A stretch of 64,000 bases of DNA. Source: Actinoplanes sp. DH11. GTDB lineage: Bacteria > Actinomycetota > Actinomycetes > Mycobacteriales > Micromonosporaceae. The stretch lies in contig NZ_JAHWGU010000024.1 in assembly GCF_020873875.1 (NCBI RefSeq), forward strand, positions 1 through 64,000, in the 5' to 3' direction. The position numbers and the translations under genes were made by a program. Under the pieces are notes generated by a model. That model was given only the letters and a program-made list of their open reading frames with translations. It searched no databases and was not told the origin of the DNA. This document shows positions 9,072 to 17,600 of the stretch, piece after piece. The stretch's first letter is position 1. Every line of letters starts with the position of its first letter.

Positions 9072-9101
9072 CCGCCGGGCGGGCGCGCACCCACCCGGCG
9101 G
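9072..9101. terminator. Inverted repeat between convergent genes
   Basis: CCGCCGGG (9072-9079) and CCCGGCGG (9094-9101) form a perfect 8-bp stem with a 14-nt loop between the small membrane peptide and the convergent hydrolase gene. There is no T-run. Position and GC-rich stem suggest a bidirectional terminator of the actinobacterial type without a U-tract. Confidence 0.4.
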
Positions 9102-9142
9102 TGTCCCCGATCGGCGCTGTTCCGCTCGCCCGGCCGGCGGTG

Positions 9143-9754
9143 TCAGATCAGCTGGCGCAGGTCCGTCGCGAACGTGGCAGGCGCACTCAGGTGCGGAAAC
9201 CCGGCGGGCGCGATCTTGCGAGCCCGGCGCGGGCTTTTCCCGAACCAGCAGCGGTACGCCCGGAGCAGCGTCGCATCCCGCCGCGGCACCGCGAACTGGC
9301 GGTACGGCTCCGGCACCCGCCCCAGATCGGCCGCCGCCAGGTGCTGTTCCACGGTCTCCGACGGTTCCGCCGGCGGCTCGTCCACGGTGAGAACCGCCTT
9401 CGTCGCATAGTCCGCCGCGAACGCCTCCGCCAGCAGCGCCGACTCACCGTGCCCGACCACGACGGGCGCCCGGTGCAGATCCAACCCGTTGATCAGCATC
9501 GCCAGGTCAGCAGCGAGCGTACTGAGCGCATAATCCCCGCGCGGCGCCGAATCCCCGTGCCCCGGCAGATCCACGGCCAGCACACTGCACGAGTTACCGA
9601 GCTCCGCCGCGACCGGCCACCACATGCTCCGGTCGTAGAGCACCCCGTGCAGCAACACGACGGGCCGGCCGAACCGGCCCCAGCGGTCGTACACGAGTCG
9701 GTTGACGGGCGTGCCAAAGGCATGGGTGGTGCGGCGGGGAGCCTGGGGATGCAT
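9143..9754 (-). CDS. Small alpha/beta-hydrolase-fold protein, catalytic residues incomplete
   Basis: The protein has 203 residues, shorter than the usual 260-300. It shows the oxyanion-hole motif VVLLHGVLYD, the strand VLAVDLPGHGDS and a nucleophile-elbow region VVVGHGESALLAE. The elbow lacks the second Gly of GxSxG, and the C-terminal motif reads PAGFPHLSAP where relatives read GAGHFPHLEAP, so the usual catalytic His appears to be missing. The cap domain is also much reduced. It may be a non-catalytic or decayed hydrolase. The ATG at 9754 is chosen for the AGGAAG nine bases upstream; a longer frame exists but lacks such a site. Substrate unknown. Confidence 0.65.
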   Translation of the reverse strand: MHPQAPRRTTHAFGTPVNRLVYDRWGRFGRPVVLLHGVLYDRSMWWPVAAELGNSCSVLAVDLPGHGDSAPRGDYALSTLAADLAMLINGLDLHRAPVVVGHGESALLAEAFAADYATKAVLTVDEPPAEPSETVEQHLAAADLGRVPEPYRQFAVPRRDATLLRAYRCWFGKSPRRARKIAPAGFPHLSAPATFATDLRQLI

Positions 9755-9972
9755 GGCGAACGTCTTCCTGGCTAGGGGACCTACCAAACATGCTTCGGTA
9801 CGCACCTGACGGTTACCTGTATCAACCCGGCCCCCCATCTCCACCCACCACCGCTGCCGTCCCCCACCCCACCTCGAAGCCGCCCCGACCGAAACCCGAC
9901 CAGCCCTGCCAAATGTCACCGTCCGTTGTTCACCTACTCCCTGCCGCAATCCCGCCAAGCAAAACAAAATTG
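9755..9972. other. Intergenic stretch, relatively AT-rich
   Basis: This 218-bp stretch separates the hydrolase gene from the long repeat-filled minus-strand frame. It is C-rich on the plus strand and contains the comparatively AT-rich run around 9955-10015, unusual for this window. I see no gene, RNA or clear operator in it. Confidence 0.35.
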
Positions 9973-11901
9973 TCAGCAAGCATCACCAACAACGCTGAAA
10001 AACCAATTAGCCCCCTCCCCTCCGCCATGAACCCGGCAATTCCCACCCCTGCCGAACCGCCGCTGACAACAAGTCACCCACCGAGCCCAATCCACCACCC
10101 AGCACCCATTTCCCGACCGCGACAATTCAAGGCCAACCCGCCACCCGCCGCGACCCATCACCCGAGCCAAGGCCAACCCCGCCCGATCACCAGCCCGCCA
10201 CCGTCCACCCGCTGAACCCGCCCGCCACACGGCGGCGCCCGTCCGGCTGTGGTGGCTCGTGCGGCCCGGTTGTCTCCGTCCGGCCTGGCGGTGCCCGTCC
10301 GGCTGTGGTGGCTCGTGCGGCCCGGTTGTCCCCGTCCGGCTCGGCGGTGCCCGACCGGCCCGGCGGTGCCCGACCCGGCCTGGCGGTGCCCGACCGGCCG
10401 TGGTGGCTCGTGCGGCCCGGCCGGCCACTGAAGCTCGGCTACCCGCCGTAGCCCGACTACGTACCCAAGCCCGACCACCACCAGCTGCGACCAGCGCCTC
10501 CCGTGCAGCCGAACCCCGTGCTGTCCGCGGCACTCTTACAGCGCCGGCGTCGCGACTTCCGGTCGTTGTTTCCACCGCGACGCCGGAACTCCCCGCTGCC
10601 GAAGGCCTGCGGTTCACCCCCGACGTGCCTGCGACCGCCAACCCACCCGACGCTCTCGAATCCGTCGTCTCGAACGGATCCCTCGGAGTCACCCGAGCCG
10701 AACCTCCAACGATCACCGCCTCGGCCAGTCCACTCGAACCCGCCGGTCTCGCCACCTCTCGCACCGCCAGCACCAGGCTCGATGCACTCGAAGCCGCCTG
10801 CCGCGCCGGCCTCATCAAGCGGGCACTCGCCAACCACCGTGCCGTTCTCCCGGCGGACGTTCGCCGCCCAGGCCTCATCGAAACGGCCGGCCGCGCAGGC
10901 GCGGTCGCAAGCGTCGGCTCACTCGGTTCTCGCGCATCCGCTGCCTGCGACGATGTGCCCGAAGCCGCCGACCGCGTCGCCGAGGTCGGAGGCGTTGGCT
11001 CCGGCGACCGCCGTGCGGCCACCGCGTGGGAGGAACCTGAAGTCGCCGGCCTCGTCGGAGAGCCTGGAACAGATGGACTTCGAGCCGCTCGGACGGCCGA
11101 CGCTCCCGGCCAGGTCGGTGCCGCCGCCGCAACGGGTGTCACCGGCATCTCGTCAGCCGCCGACCTTCTCGCCCGGCCCATGCCCGACGGGGATCGGCGC
11201 TGCCCGGACGCCCCGGCGTGGGAGCCGATGCGGGGCACCGAGCGCGCCCCAGGAGCCGTGGGCGCCAGCTCCCTCAAGCCCCTGCCAACGGTGCCGGCCA
11301 CCGAGGAGCCACCTGCCGAAGCCGAAGTCTCACCGCGCGCAGAGCTGCCCGCCGACGCCGCGGAGCCACCTGCCGAAGCCGAAGTCTCACCGCGCGCCGA
11401 GCTGCCCGCCGACGCTGAATGCCCGCCAGACACCGAGTTCCCCGTTGGCGCCGAGCACTCAGCGCCCGAGGAACTCCCCACAGACCCCGGCCTCCCCACC
11501 AACCCTGGCCTCGCAACCATCCCGGGCCTCCCGGCGGGCGCGGGCCTGCCGGCCGACTGAAACCTGGCGGTCGACTCAGGCCTGGCAATTGACTGGGGCT
11601 TGGCAACCGACTCGGGCCTCCCAGCGGACTCGAGCCTCCCGGCCGCCCCCGGCTCGCCGGCCAGCCCCGGCCTCCCGGCTGACTCCCGCCTGGCGACCGG
11701 CACGAAAGCACCGTCCGGTGCCTCCGTGGCCGCTGCTCTGGCGCGCAACAGCTTCTCCGCGTGACGGCGGGCCAGGCCCCAATCGCGGTGGCGCTTGTGC
11801 TCGCGGCGGAAGTCGTCGGCCGCAGGGGAGTAGCTGCGGGACGCAGTCCGATCACGCATCCTCGCCATTCCGGAGGTGGTGAAGAACTGCATCTGCCCCA
11901 T
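9973..11901 (-). CDS. Conserved-looking N-terminus followed by a long low-complexity frame (possibly not coding at its 3' end)
   Basis: The ATG at 11901 follows GGGAG by about 10 nt. The first 65 residues look like a real conserved small actinobacterial protein, rich in Arg, Tyr and His (SRSYSPAADDFRREHKRHRD, then GLARRHAEKLLRARAAA). The remaining about 575 residues are Ala/Gly/Ser/Arg/Pro-rich repeats (AGRPES-like units, ASAGGS units). Repeats near the N-terminal side have a 57-bp period (11306 and 11363), which keeps the frame. A distal 34-bp repeat at 10241-10274 and 10297-10330 has a 56-bp period, which does not. The real gene may therefore be much shorter, with repetitive DNA behind it. 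Opposite-strand frames here are equally low-complexity and are not called. Confidence 0.4.
   Translation of the reverse strand: MGQMQFFTTSGMARMRDRTASRSYSPAADDFRREHKRHRDWGLARRHAEKLLRARAAATEAPDGAFVPVARRESAGRPGLAGEPGAAGRLESAGRPESVAKPQSIARPESTARFQSAGRPAPAGRPGMVARPGLVGRPGSVGSSSGAECSAPTGNSVSGGHSASAGSSARGETSASAGGSAASAGSSARGETSASAGGSSVAGTVGRGLRELAPTAPGARSVPRIGSHAGASGQRRSPSGMGRARRSAADEMPVTPVAAAAPTWPGASAVRAARSPSVPGSPTRPATSGSSHAVAARRSPEPTPPTSATRSAASGTSSQAADAREPSEPTLATAPARPAVSMRPGRRTSAGRTARWLASARLMRPARQAASSASSLVLAVREVARPAGSSGLAEAVIVGGSARVTPRDPFETTDSRASGGLAVAGTSGVNRRPSAAGSSGVAVETTTGSRDAGAVRVPRTARGSAAREALVAAGGGRAWVRSRATAGSRASVAGRAARATTAGRAPPGRVGHRRAGRAPPSRTGTTGPHEPPQPDGHRQAGRRQPGRTSHHSRTGAAVWRAGSAGGRWRAGDRAGLALARVMGRGGWRVGLELSRSGNGCWVVDWARWVTCCQRRFGRGGNCRVHGGGEGANWFFSVVGDAC
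10241..10430. repeat. Direct repeats with a 56-bp period
   Basis: A 34-bp sequence beginning GTCCGGCTGTGGTGGCTCGT occurs at 10241-10274 and 10297-10330, and a decayed relative (GTGGTGGCTCGTGCGGCCCG) at about 10399-10418, with CGGCGGTGCCCGACC units between. The period of 56 is not a multiple of three, so these copies do not preserve any one reading frame. Confidence 0.7.
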
Positions 11902-12165
11902 GCATTCATTCTCCCGCTCCGCCCTCAAGAACGCCCGCAATAAATCGATTCGATCATGCCAACCTCGGGCCTTGATCGAACGCGGGCTCCCCGGCGGTAT
12001 ATAAACGTTGTGGTGAATGATGGAATTGTATGCCCGGCGTGCTGCTGTCCGAAGTTCACCGGAATTACTGCGGCGGCGAAGAGACAGAGCAGCACACGAG
12101 CCGAGGCCGGCGCGCAGGGGAGAGCGAGGTGCCGGAAGCGAGCGGAACTGGACGGCCGGGGAGCG
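11902..12165. other. Intergenic region with an AT-rich promoter-like patch
   Basis: This 264-bp stretch lies upstream of the minus-strand repeat-containing gene and downstream of the next minus-strand gene. It contains GTATATAAACG at about 11997-12007, the most AT-rich patch nearby, which may be the -10 area of a promoter reading toward 11901. No RNA gene or longer open frame with a ribosome site is seen. Confidence 0.35.
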
Positions 12166-13041
12166 TCAGAAGGACGCGTCTCTGGGCAGGTCCGGGCGAT
12201 CGTCCGGAAGCTGCTCCGGCAGCCGGCCGGTCTCGGCGAGCCAGTGGTGGACGAGGGGCCAGAACCAGACCGACGTGCCCGGCTCCGGCGAGGGAAACGG
12301 CGGGCGAAACGGCGGGGGGAGGGGAGGGGACGGCGGGGAAGGAGCGGCGTGCGCGGCCCGCCACCGGTCTACTTCGGCGGGGCGTACACGGGCGCGGTGC
12401 GCGATCTGATGCATGGTCACCAGGTCGGGGTCGTCCGCGTCGCGCTGTTCGGTGGTGGCCCAGACGCTGACCTGGGGTTCCTCCCAGCCGCGTGCGGCCA
12501 CGCCCGCCAGCAGGGGCGATGCGGCTCGGAGGCGTTCGCGCAGGGTTTCGCGGTTGGTCTCGATGGTGTCCCAGACGGCGGCGTTGGCGGCGCGGATGCT
12601 GCCGTACTCGCCGATGTGACCGATACCGTACGGCCGCGTGCCGACCTCGGCCTGCCACGTGCTGCGCGGGCCGGGTTTGACGGCGCCGCAGGTCAGCGAC
12701 GTGAATTCGGGCACGGTGATCTGGTGGCCGCAGCCGGTCGCCAGGCGGCAGGCGGTGAGCACTTCGCCGAGCGGGGTGGGGCGGGTGGCGCGGTGCATGG
12801 CGGCTACGTGCACCGCGAGGCGGTCGGCGGGTTCGAGGCGCTGCCACCAGAGTTCGCGGACCCGGTGCAGCAGGTCGTCGAGGGCGGGGACGACGAGGGT
12901 GTGCGCGCCGTCGGGGTCGGGTCGCCGCGTCACGGTCAGCGGGTCCTGTTCCCGGGTCGCTGCCGCTGCCAGGTCACTGAGCAGCTGGATCACATGATCG
13001 GCGAGTCGCCGGTCTTCCCCGGCCGGAACACGAACCACCAT
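12166..13041 (-). CDS. Protein of unknown function with C-terminal DNA-binding-like module
   Basis: The protein has 291 residues and I do not recognise a family. The ATG at 13041 follows GGGGGAGGATTG. Residues 1-120 are helical and Leu/Arg-rich, with WWQRLEPADRLAVHV. A middle part contains two Cys (TGCGHQ, LTCGAV). The C-terminus has a helix-turn-helix-like segment, MHQIAHRARVRPAEVDRWR, then a Pro-rich loop (about 20 residues, almost half Pro) and GTSVWFWPLVHHWLAETGRL. Such a helix pair with a Trp-rich wing resembles AlpA/Xis-like helix-turn-helix proteins that recognise DNA. It is divergent from the TetR gene across 158 bp. DNA binding is inferred from this pattern alone. Confidence 0.6.
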   Translation of the reverse strand: MVVRVPAGEDRRLADHVIQLLSDLAAAATREQDPLTVTRRPDPDGAHTLVVPALDDLLHRVRELWWQRLEPADRLAVHVAAMHRATRPTPLGEVLTACRLATGCGHQITVPEFTSLTCGAVKPGPRSTWQAEVGTRPYGIGHIGEYGSIRAANAAVWDTIETNRETLRERLRAASPLLAGVAARGWEEPQVSVWATTEQRDADDPDLVTMHQIAHRARVRPAEVDRWRAAHAAPSPPSPPLPPPFRPPFPSPEPGTSVWFWPLVHHWLAETGRLPEQLPDDRPDLPRDASF

Positions 13042-13054
13042 CAATCCTCCCCCG

Positions 13055-13102
13055 AGGAAAGCCCGTGACGCCGAGACGCCAAGGAAAGCCCGTGACGCCG
13101 AG
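13055..13102. repeat. Two direct 21-bp repeats in the divergent promoter
   Basis: The 21-bp sequence beginning AGGAAAGCCCGTGACGCCGA occurs at 13055-13075 and again at 13082-13102, spaced 27 bp. It lies in the 158-bp region between the divergent unknown gene and the TetR gene, so it could be a tandem operator or simply a short duplication. Confidence 0.6.
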
Positions 13103-13199
13103 GCCCCCGAGAATTGAGCATGCCTCTCCCCGGCGCCCCCGTCTGTCCCGCACGCTGTCGGGTGCGCAACACTTCCCTTGAGGCGGAAAGAGGTGCGGA

Positions 13200-13796
13200 G
13201 TGCCGAAAATCGTCGACCACGACCAGCGGCGCAGCGAGATCGTCGAGGCGTACCTGACGGTGGTCGCCCGGGACGGCCTGCCCGGGGCCACCAGCCGGGC
13301 GGTCGCCGCCGAGCTCAATGTCGGCACCGGCGCGCTCTGGCACTACTTCGACGGGTTCGACGCTGTGGCAGCGGGCGCCTACCAGCGGATAAGCGAATTG
13401 ACGACGGAACGCATCGTGGCGGCGACGGCCGGGCTGCGGGGCCTGGACGCGGTGGACGCCATGCTCCGGGAGATTCTTCCGCTGGAGAAGAAGACGGTGG
13501 ACGAGGCGTACGTCGTCGTCGGTTTCTGGGGCCGCCTGGCCGCGAACAAGCGGATCGCGGAGACGCAGTCCGACGTGGTCGACGAGTGGGCCGGCATGTT
13601 GCGCGGGCATTTGACGGACGCGATCGCGGACGGGGTGCTGCGGCCGGAGACGCCGGTCGACGAAGTGATCAATGTGGTGCTGACGATTGCGGTGGCGCAG
13701 CAGGTGCACGCGGTGACGGATTCCGATCTGGCGGAGCCGGCCCGGCAGCTCAAGATGGTCTCGTTCTGTCTGCAGCCGTGGCGTTGCGCTGGGTGA
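13200..13796 (+). CDS. TetR-family transcriptional regulator
   Basis: The protein has 198 residues, typical for TetR. Residues 8-55 form the helix-turn-helix: RRSEIVEAYLTVVARDG then ATSRAVAAELNVGTGALWHY. Its recognition helix carries ALWHYF instead of the usual TLYRYF. The C-terminal ligand-binding part is unspecific. GTG at 13200 follows AGAGG with suitable spacing. The metallo-beta-lactamase-fold gene begins 14 bp downstream in the same direction, so the two are probably cotranscribed and the regulator may control that enzyme and the divergent unknown gene. Confidence 0.85.
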   Translation: MPKIVDHDQRRSEIVEAYLTVVARDGLPGATSRAVAAELNVGTGALWHYFDGFDAVAAGAYQRISELTTERIVAATAGLRGLDAVDAMLREILPLEKKTVDEAYVVVGFWGRLAANKRIAETQSDVVDEWAGMLRGHLTDAIADGVLRPETPVDEVINVVLTIAVAQQVHAVTDSDLAEPARQLKMVSFCLQPWRCAG

Positions 13797-13813
13797 GCGA
13801 GTATTGAGGGGTG

Positions 13814-14584
13814 ATGAGTGACTTCAGGGTGAGTCGCAGATTGATTGTCACGGGCGGATCAGGTGTGCTGGGTGTGGCCGTCCTCAATACGCTGACCGGC
13901 TGTTCGGCTACGGGGACGCCGGAGACGCCGGAAACCCCAGAGGCCGCGAACAGCCCCGGCGGGAACAGCGCAGGCGCGAGCGGCGCAGGCCCCGGCGTCG
14001 TCGGCAGCTGGAAACGCGTCAACCTCACGTTCGTCTCCGTCTATCTGCTGGTGCGCGGCGACGAGGTCGCCGTCGTGGACACCGGCACGTCCAGCTCGGT
14101 CGCCGAGATCGAGGCCGGTCTGCAGGCCGCCGGCACCGGCTGGGGCGCGGTGAAGCACGTCATCGTCACGCACGGCCATCAGGATCACGCCGGCGGTCTC
14201 GCCGGGGTCGCGCCGGCGGTGGTCAACGGCACGCTCTACGCCGGCGACGCGGAACTCGATGCGATCACCGCGAGCAAGCCGCTCAAGGGGCTGGCGGACG
14301 GTCAGGAGATCTTCGGGCTGCAGATCATCGGCACGCCGGGGCACACCCTGGGGCACATCTCGGTCTTCGAGCCGTCGACCGGGGTGCTGGTGGCCGGTGA
14401 CGCGCTGAACAACACGGCCGGGCTGACCGGGTCGAACCCGGAGTACACGGCGGACGCGGCGAAGGCCGCGGCGTCGGTCAAGAAACTGGCCACGCTCGAT
14501 GTGCAGGCGATCCTTCCCGGCCATGGCGAGCCTCTGATCACCGGTGCGCCGGAGGAGTTGCAGAAGCTCGCCGCATCCCTCTGA
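13814..14584 (+). CDS. Exported metallo-beta-lactamase-fold hydrolase (probable Tat lipoprotein)
   Basis: The protein has 256 residues. The N-terminus has a twin Arg (VSRRLIVTGGSGVLG), a hydrophobic stretch and a lipobox LTGC, so it is likely exported by Tat and lipid-anchored. A Thr/Pro/Glu/Ala-rich linker (three TPE units) follows. The catalytic domain has the metal motif THGHQDHAGG, then GTPGHTLGHI, VAGDALN and LPGHGEP, giving all usual Zn ligands of the glyoxalase II-like class. The ATG at 13814 lies in GAGGGGTGATG; an in-frame GTG one codon earlier is an alternative. It follows the TetR gene closely. Substrate is not predictable. Confidence 0.82.
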   Translation: MSDFRVSRRLIVTGGSGVLGVAVLNTLTGCSATGTPETPETPEAANSPGGNSAGASGAGPGVVGSWKRVNLTFVSVYLLVRGDEVAVVDTGTSSSVAEIEAGLQAAGTGWGAVKHVIVTHGHQDHAGGLAGVAPAVVNGTLYAGDAELDAITASKPLKGLADGQEIFGLQIIGTPGHTLGHISVFEPSTGVLVAGDALNNTAGLTGSNPEYTADAAKAAASVKKLATLDVQAILPGHGEPLITGAPEELQKLAASL

Positions 14585-14649
14585 CCCGGTTCCTTCAGGT
14601 TGCCCGGTTTCCGGCCGATCAGCAGAACGACCCCGGACACGGAGTGAGT

Positions 14650-17600
14650 GTGCAGGTGACGGAGATAGCCCTGACCGATCTGGTCGTCGGAGAGGAGCTC
14701 GGGCGGGGCGCTTTCACGATGGTGCATCGGGCCCGGCGAGGATCCCAGGAGTACGCGGTGAAGCGTCCCCTGTCCGGCCCGGACGCCTACCCGGGGATCC
14801 GGGCGGTGTTCCGTCGTGAGGCGGCGGTGCTGGCCTGCATCGACGACCCGGCCGTGGTGCGCGTGCACGCCTGCGGTGACCTGGACGGGGTGCCGGCGCT
14901 GGTCCTGGAGCAGATCCCGGGCGGCTCGCTGGCCGACCTGATCGCCGCCGGTGTGCTCGCGCCGGACCGCGTGGTGGAGATCGCCGCCCGGCTGGCCCGT
15001 GCCCTGGCCGCGACGCACCGGCTGGGTCTGGTGCACCGGGACATCAAGCCCGGCAACATCATGGTTTCCGGCGACCGGCCGGCCAAGCTGATCGATTTCG
15101 GTCTGGCCCTGCTGGGTCGGCAGGCGCCGGTGGATGAGGCGGTCGGCACTTTCCTGTACGCGGCCCCCGAACAGTCCGGCATGCTGAAGCGCCCGGTCGA
15201 CGGGCGCTCCGACCTCTACTCGCTGGGTGTGGTGCTCTTCGAGTGCCTGACCGGCCGGCTACCGTTCGAGTCCGACGACGTCGGTGAACTGCTCCGTCTG
15301 CACCTGGCCGCCCCGGTGCCCGACCTCGTCGCGCTGCGCCCGGGCCTCGACCCGGCCCTGGTCGCCGTCGTGAACCGGCTGCTCGCGAAGGACCCCGACG
15401 ACCGCTACCTGGACGCCGCCGCACTCCTCACCGACCTGCGGGGCTGCCCGGGCGGTGCGGCGGCCGAGCAGCCGGCCGTGTCCGGCTGGCCGCTGGTGGG
15501 CCGGGAGGCCGAGGCGGCGCGGCTGCGCCACCGCTGGGACCGGGCGCGCGAGGGTCTCGGCGGGGTCGCGGTGATCCGTGGCGGCGCCGGGTCGGGGCGG
15601 ACCAGGCTGGCCGCCGAGGTGGCCGGCTGGGCGGCGGCGGCCGGGGTGCCGGTGCTGCGGGCCACCGGCCGGCCGGACGAGGCGTCGCCGCTGGCCGCGG
15701 CCCGGGAGGCGATCGGCGGCTGGCTCGCCGAGGCCCGCCGGTCACCGCGGGCGCAGCGTGTCGTGGCGGAGGCGTCCGAGGTGGCCGGTCCGGCCCTGAT
15801 GCGGCGGCTGTCCGGGGAGGACGACGGCGACGCGCCGCAGCAGGAGCACATGCTTGCCGCCGGTGTCACCTTCGTGGGCGAGCTGGCCACCCGTTCCGGC
15901 GGGCTGCTGATCGTCATCGACGACGCGTACCACCTGGACTCGGGGTCCCGGCACCTGATCACCAAGCTGGTCGCGGAGTTGCCGTCGCTGCCGATCCTGC
16001 TCGTGCTCGTGGAGCCGGCGCAGGACGTGCCGGACCAGCAGGACGTGCCGAACCAGCAGGACGCGCCGAACTCGCTGGACGTGCCGAACCCGCTGGACGT
16101 GCCGAATGCGCTGGAGGTGACCTGCGCGCCGCTGCCGGACGACGACGTGGCCCGGCTCGTCGCCTCCCGGCTGCCGGGCGCGCGGGTGCCCGGCGACCTG
16201 GCGCGGCATGTGACCGCGCGGACCGACGGTACGCCGCTGGCCGTGGTCAGCCACCTGCTGCGGCTGCTCGACGCCGGGCTGCTCGGCCCGCTGTGGGGTG
16301 AGTGGCGGCTGGACACCGTGGGCGCCGACGCGCTGCCGCCCGCCGCCGACGTCCGGGACCTGCTCGCGGCCCGGCTCACCGGCCTGTCCGACGCGGTCCG
16401 CGACATCCTGACCACGGCGGCGGTGGCGGGGGTACGGTTCCGCCCGGAACCGCTGCTCGATTCGGGCGACGACCGGGCACCGGCACCGGAACTCGTGGTC
16501 ACCGCGCTGGCCGCGGGCGTGGACCGGCACGTGCTGGAGCCGCGTCCCGGCGGGTGGTACGCGTTCGTCCACCCCCAGCTGCGTGACGTCCTGCTGGAGG
16601 CGCTGGACCCGGCCGAGCTGCGCCGCCGGCACGCGGCCCTGGCCCGGTCGCTGGGCCGGCTGCCCGGGGAGAGCGACGTCTACGCGATCGCCCGCCACTA
16701 CCGCCGGGCCGGTGACGCGGCACCCGCGGCGGACCGGCTGCGCAGTGTCGCCGCGGCCGGGTTGCGGGCGCTCGCCGACCAGGCGCCGGCCGAGGCGGTC
16801 GACTACCTGAGCGAGGCCGTCGCGGGTGACCCGGCGGCCGGGTTCACGCTGCTGCACCCGCTGGCGCGGGCCTACCTGCGGGCCGCCCGGTTCGACGACG
16901 CCGCGGCAACCCTGGACCGGGCCCTGGCGAACGAGCCGGACCGGCTGCGGCGGGCCCGGCTGCTCACCACCCGGATCGAGCTGCACCACACCCTGTGGGA
17001 CGACGAGCGCGCCCTGGACGCGACCCGGGCCGCGCTGGCGGAGCTGCGCCGGCCGCTGCCCGGTGCGGGACTGCTCGCCCTGCTGGCGTCACTGCTGGTC
17101 GCGCTGGGTGGTGGCGTCGTCCGCCGTACCCGTGTGGGTTTCGGCACCGCCCGCGGCCGCCGCCGGGAGACGCTGGCCGCCCTGACCGCCGTGCTGGATG
17201 CCGGTGGCTACGCCGCAGGCGTCGGCCTGCGACTGCGCGAGGCGGGCACACTCGCACTCCGCGCGATGTACGCGGTGAACCGGCTCGGACCCTGCCCGGA
17301 GTACGTCCGGGTCTACGCCCTGATCGGGTACGTCACCGCGGTGATCCACCTGCGCGGCACCAGCGACCGCTGCCTGAGCCGGGCCGCCCGGGTCGCGGCG
17401 GAGCTGGGCGACCCGGCGCTCACCGCCTACGTGGAGTGGATGCGCGGCTGCGCGCTGCTGTTCGGCGGCTACGACGACGGCACCGCCTGGGAGACGGTCA
17501 TCGCCCGGCACGCCCGGTGGTACTCGCCGGCCCAGATGATCCCCGGCTACGCCACCGTCGGCCTGCGCCTGCTGCTGCGCGGCTACGTGGCGGAGAGCGA

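Noticed and set aside
10259..11882. Two plus-strand frames of about 430-460 residues
   Set aside because: Composition is low-complexity Pro/Ala/Arg in both and follows the repeats of the minus-strand frame; no ribosome site and no recognisable domain.
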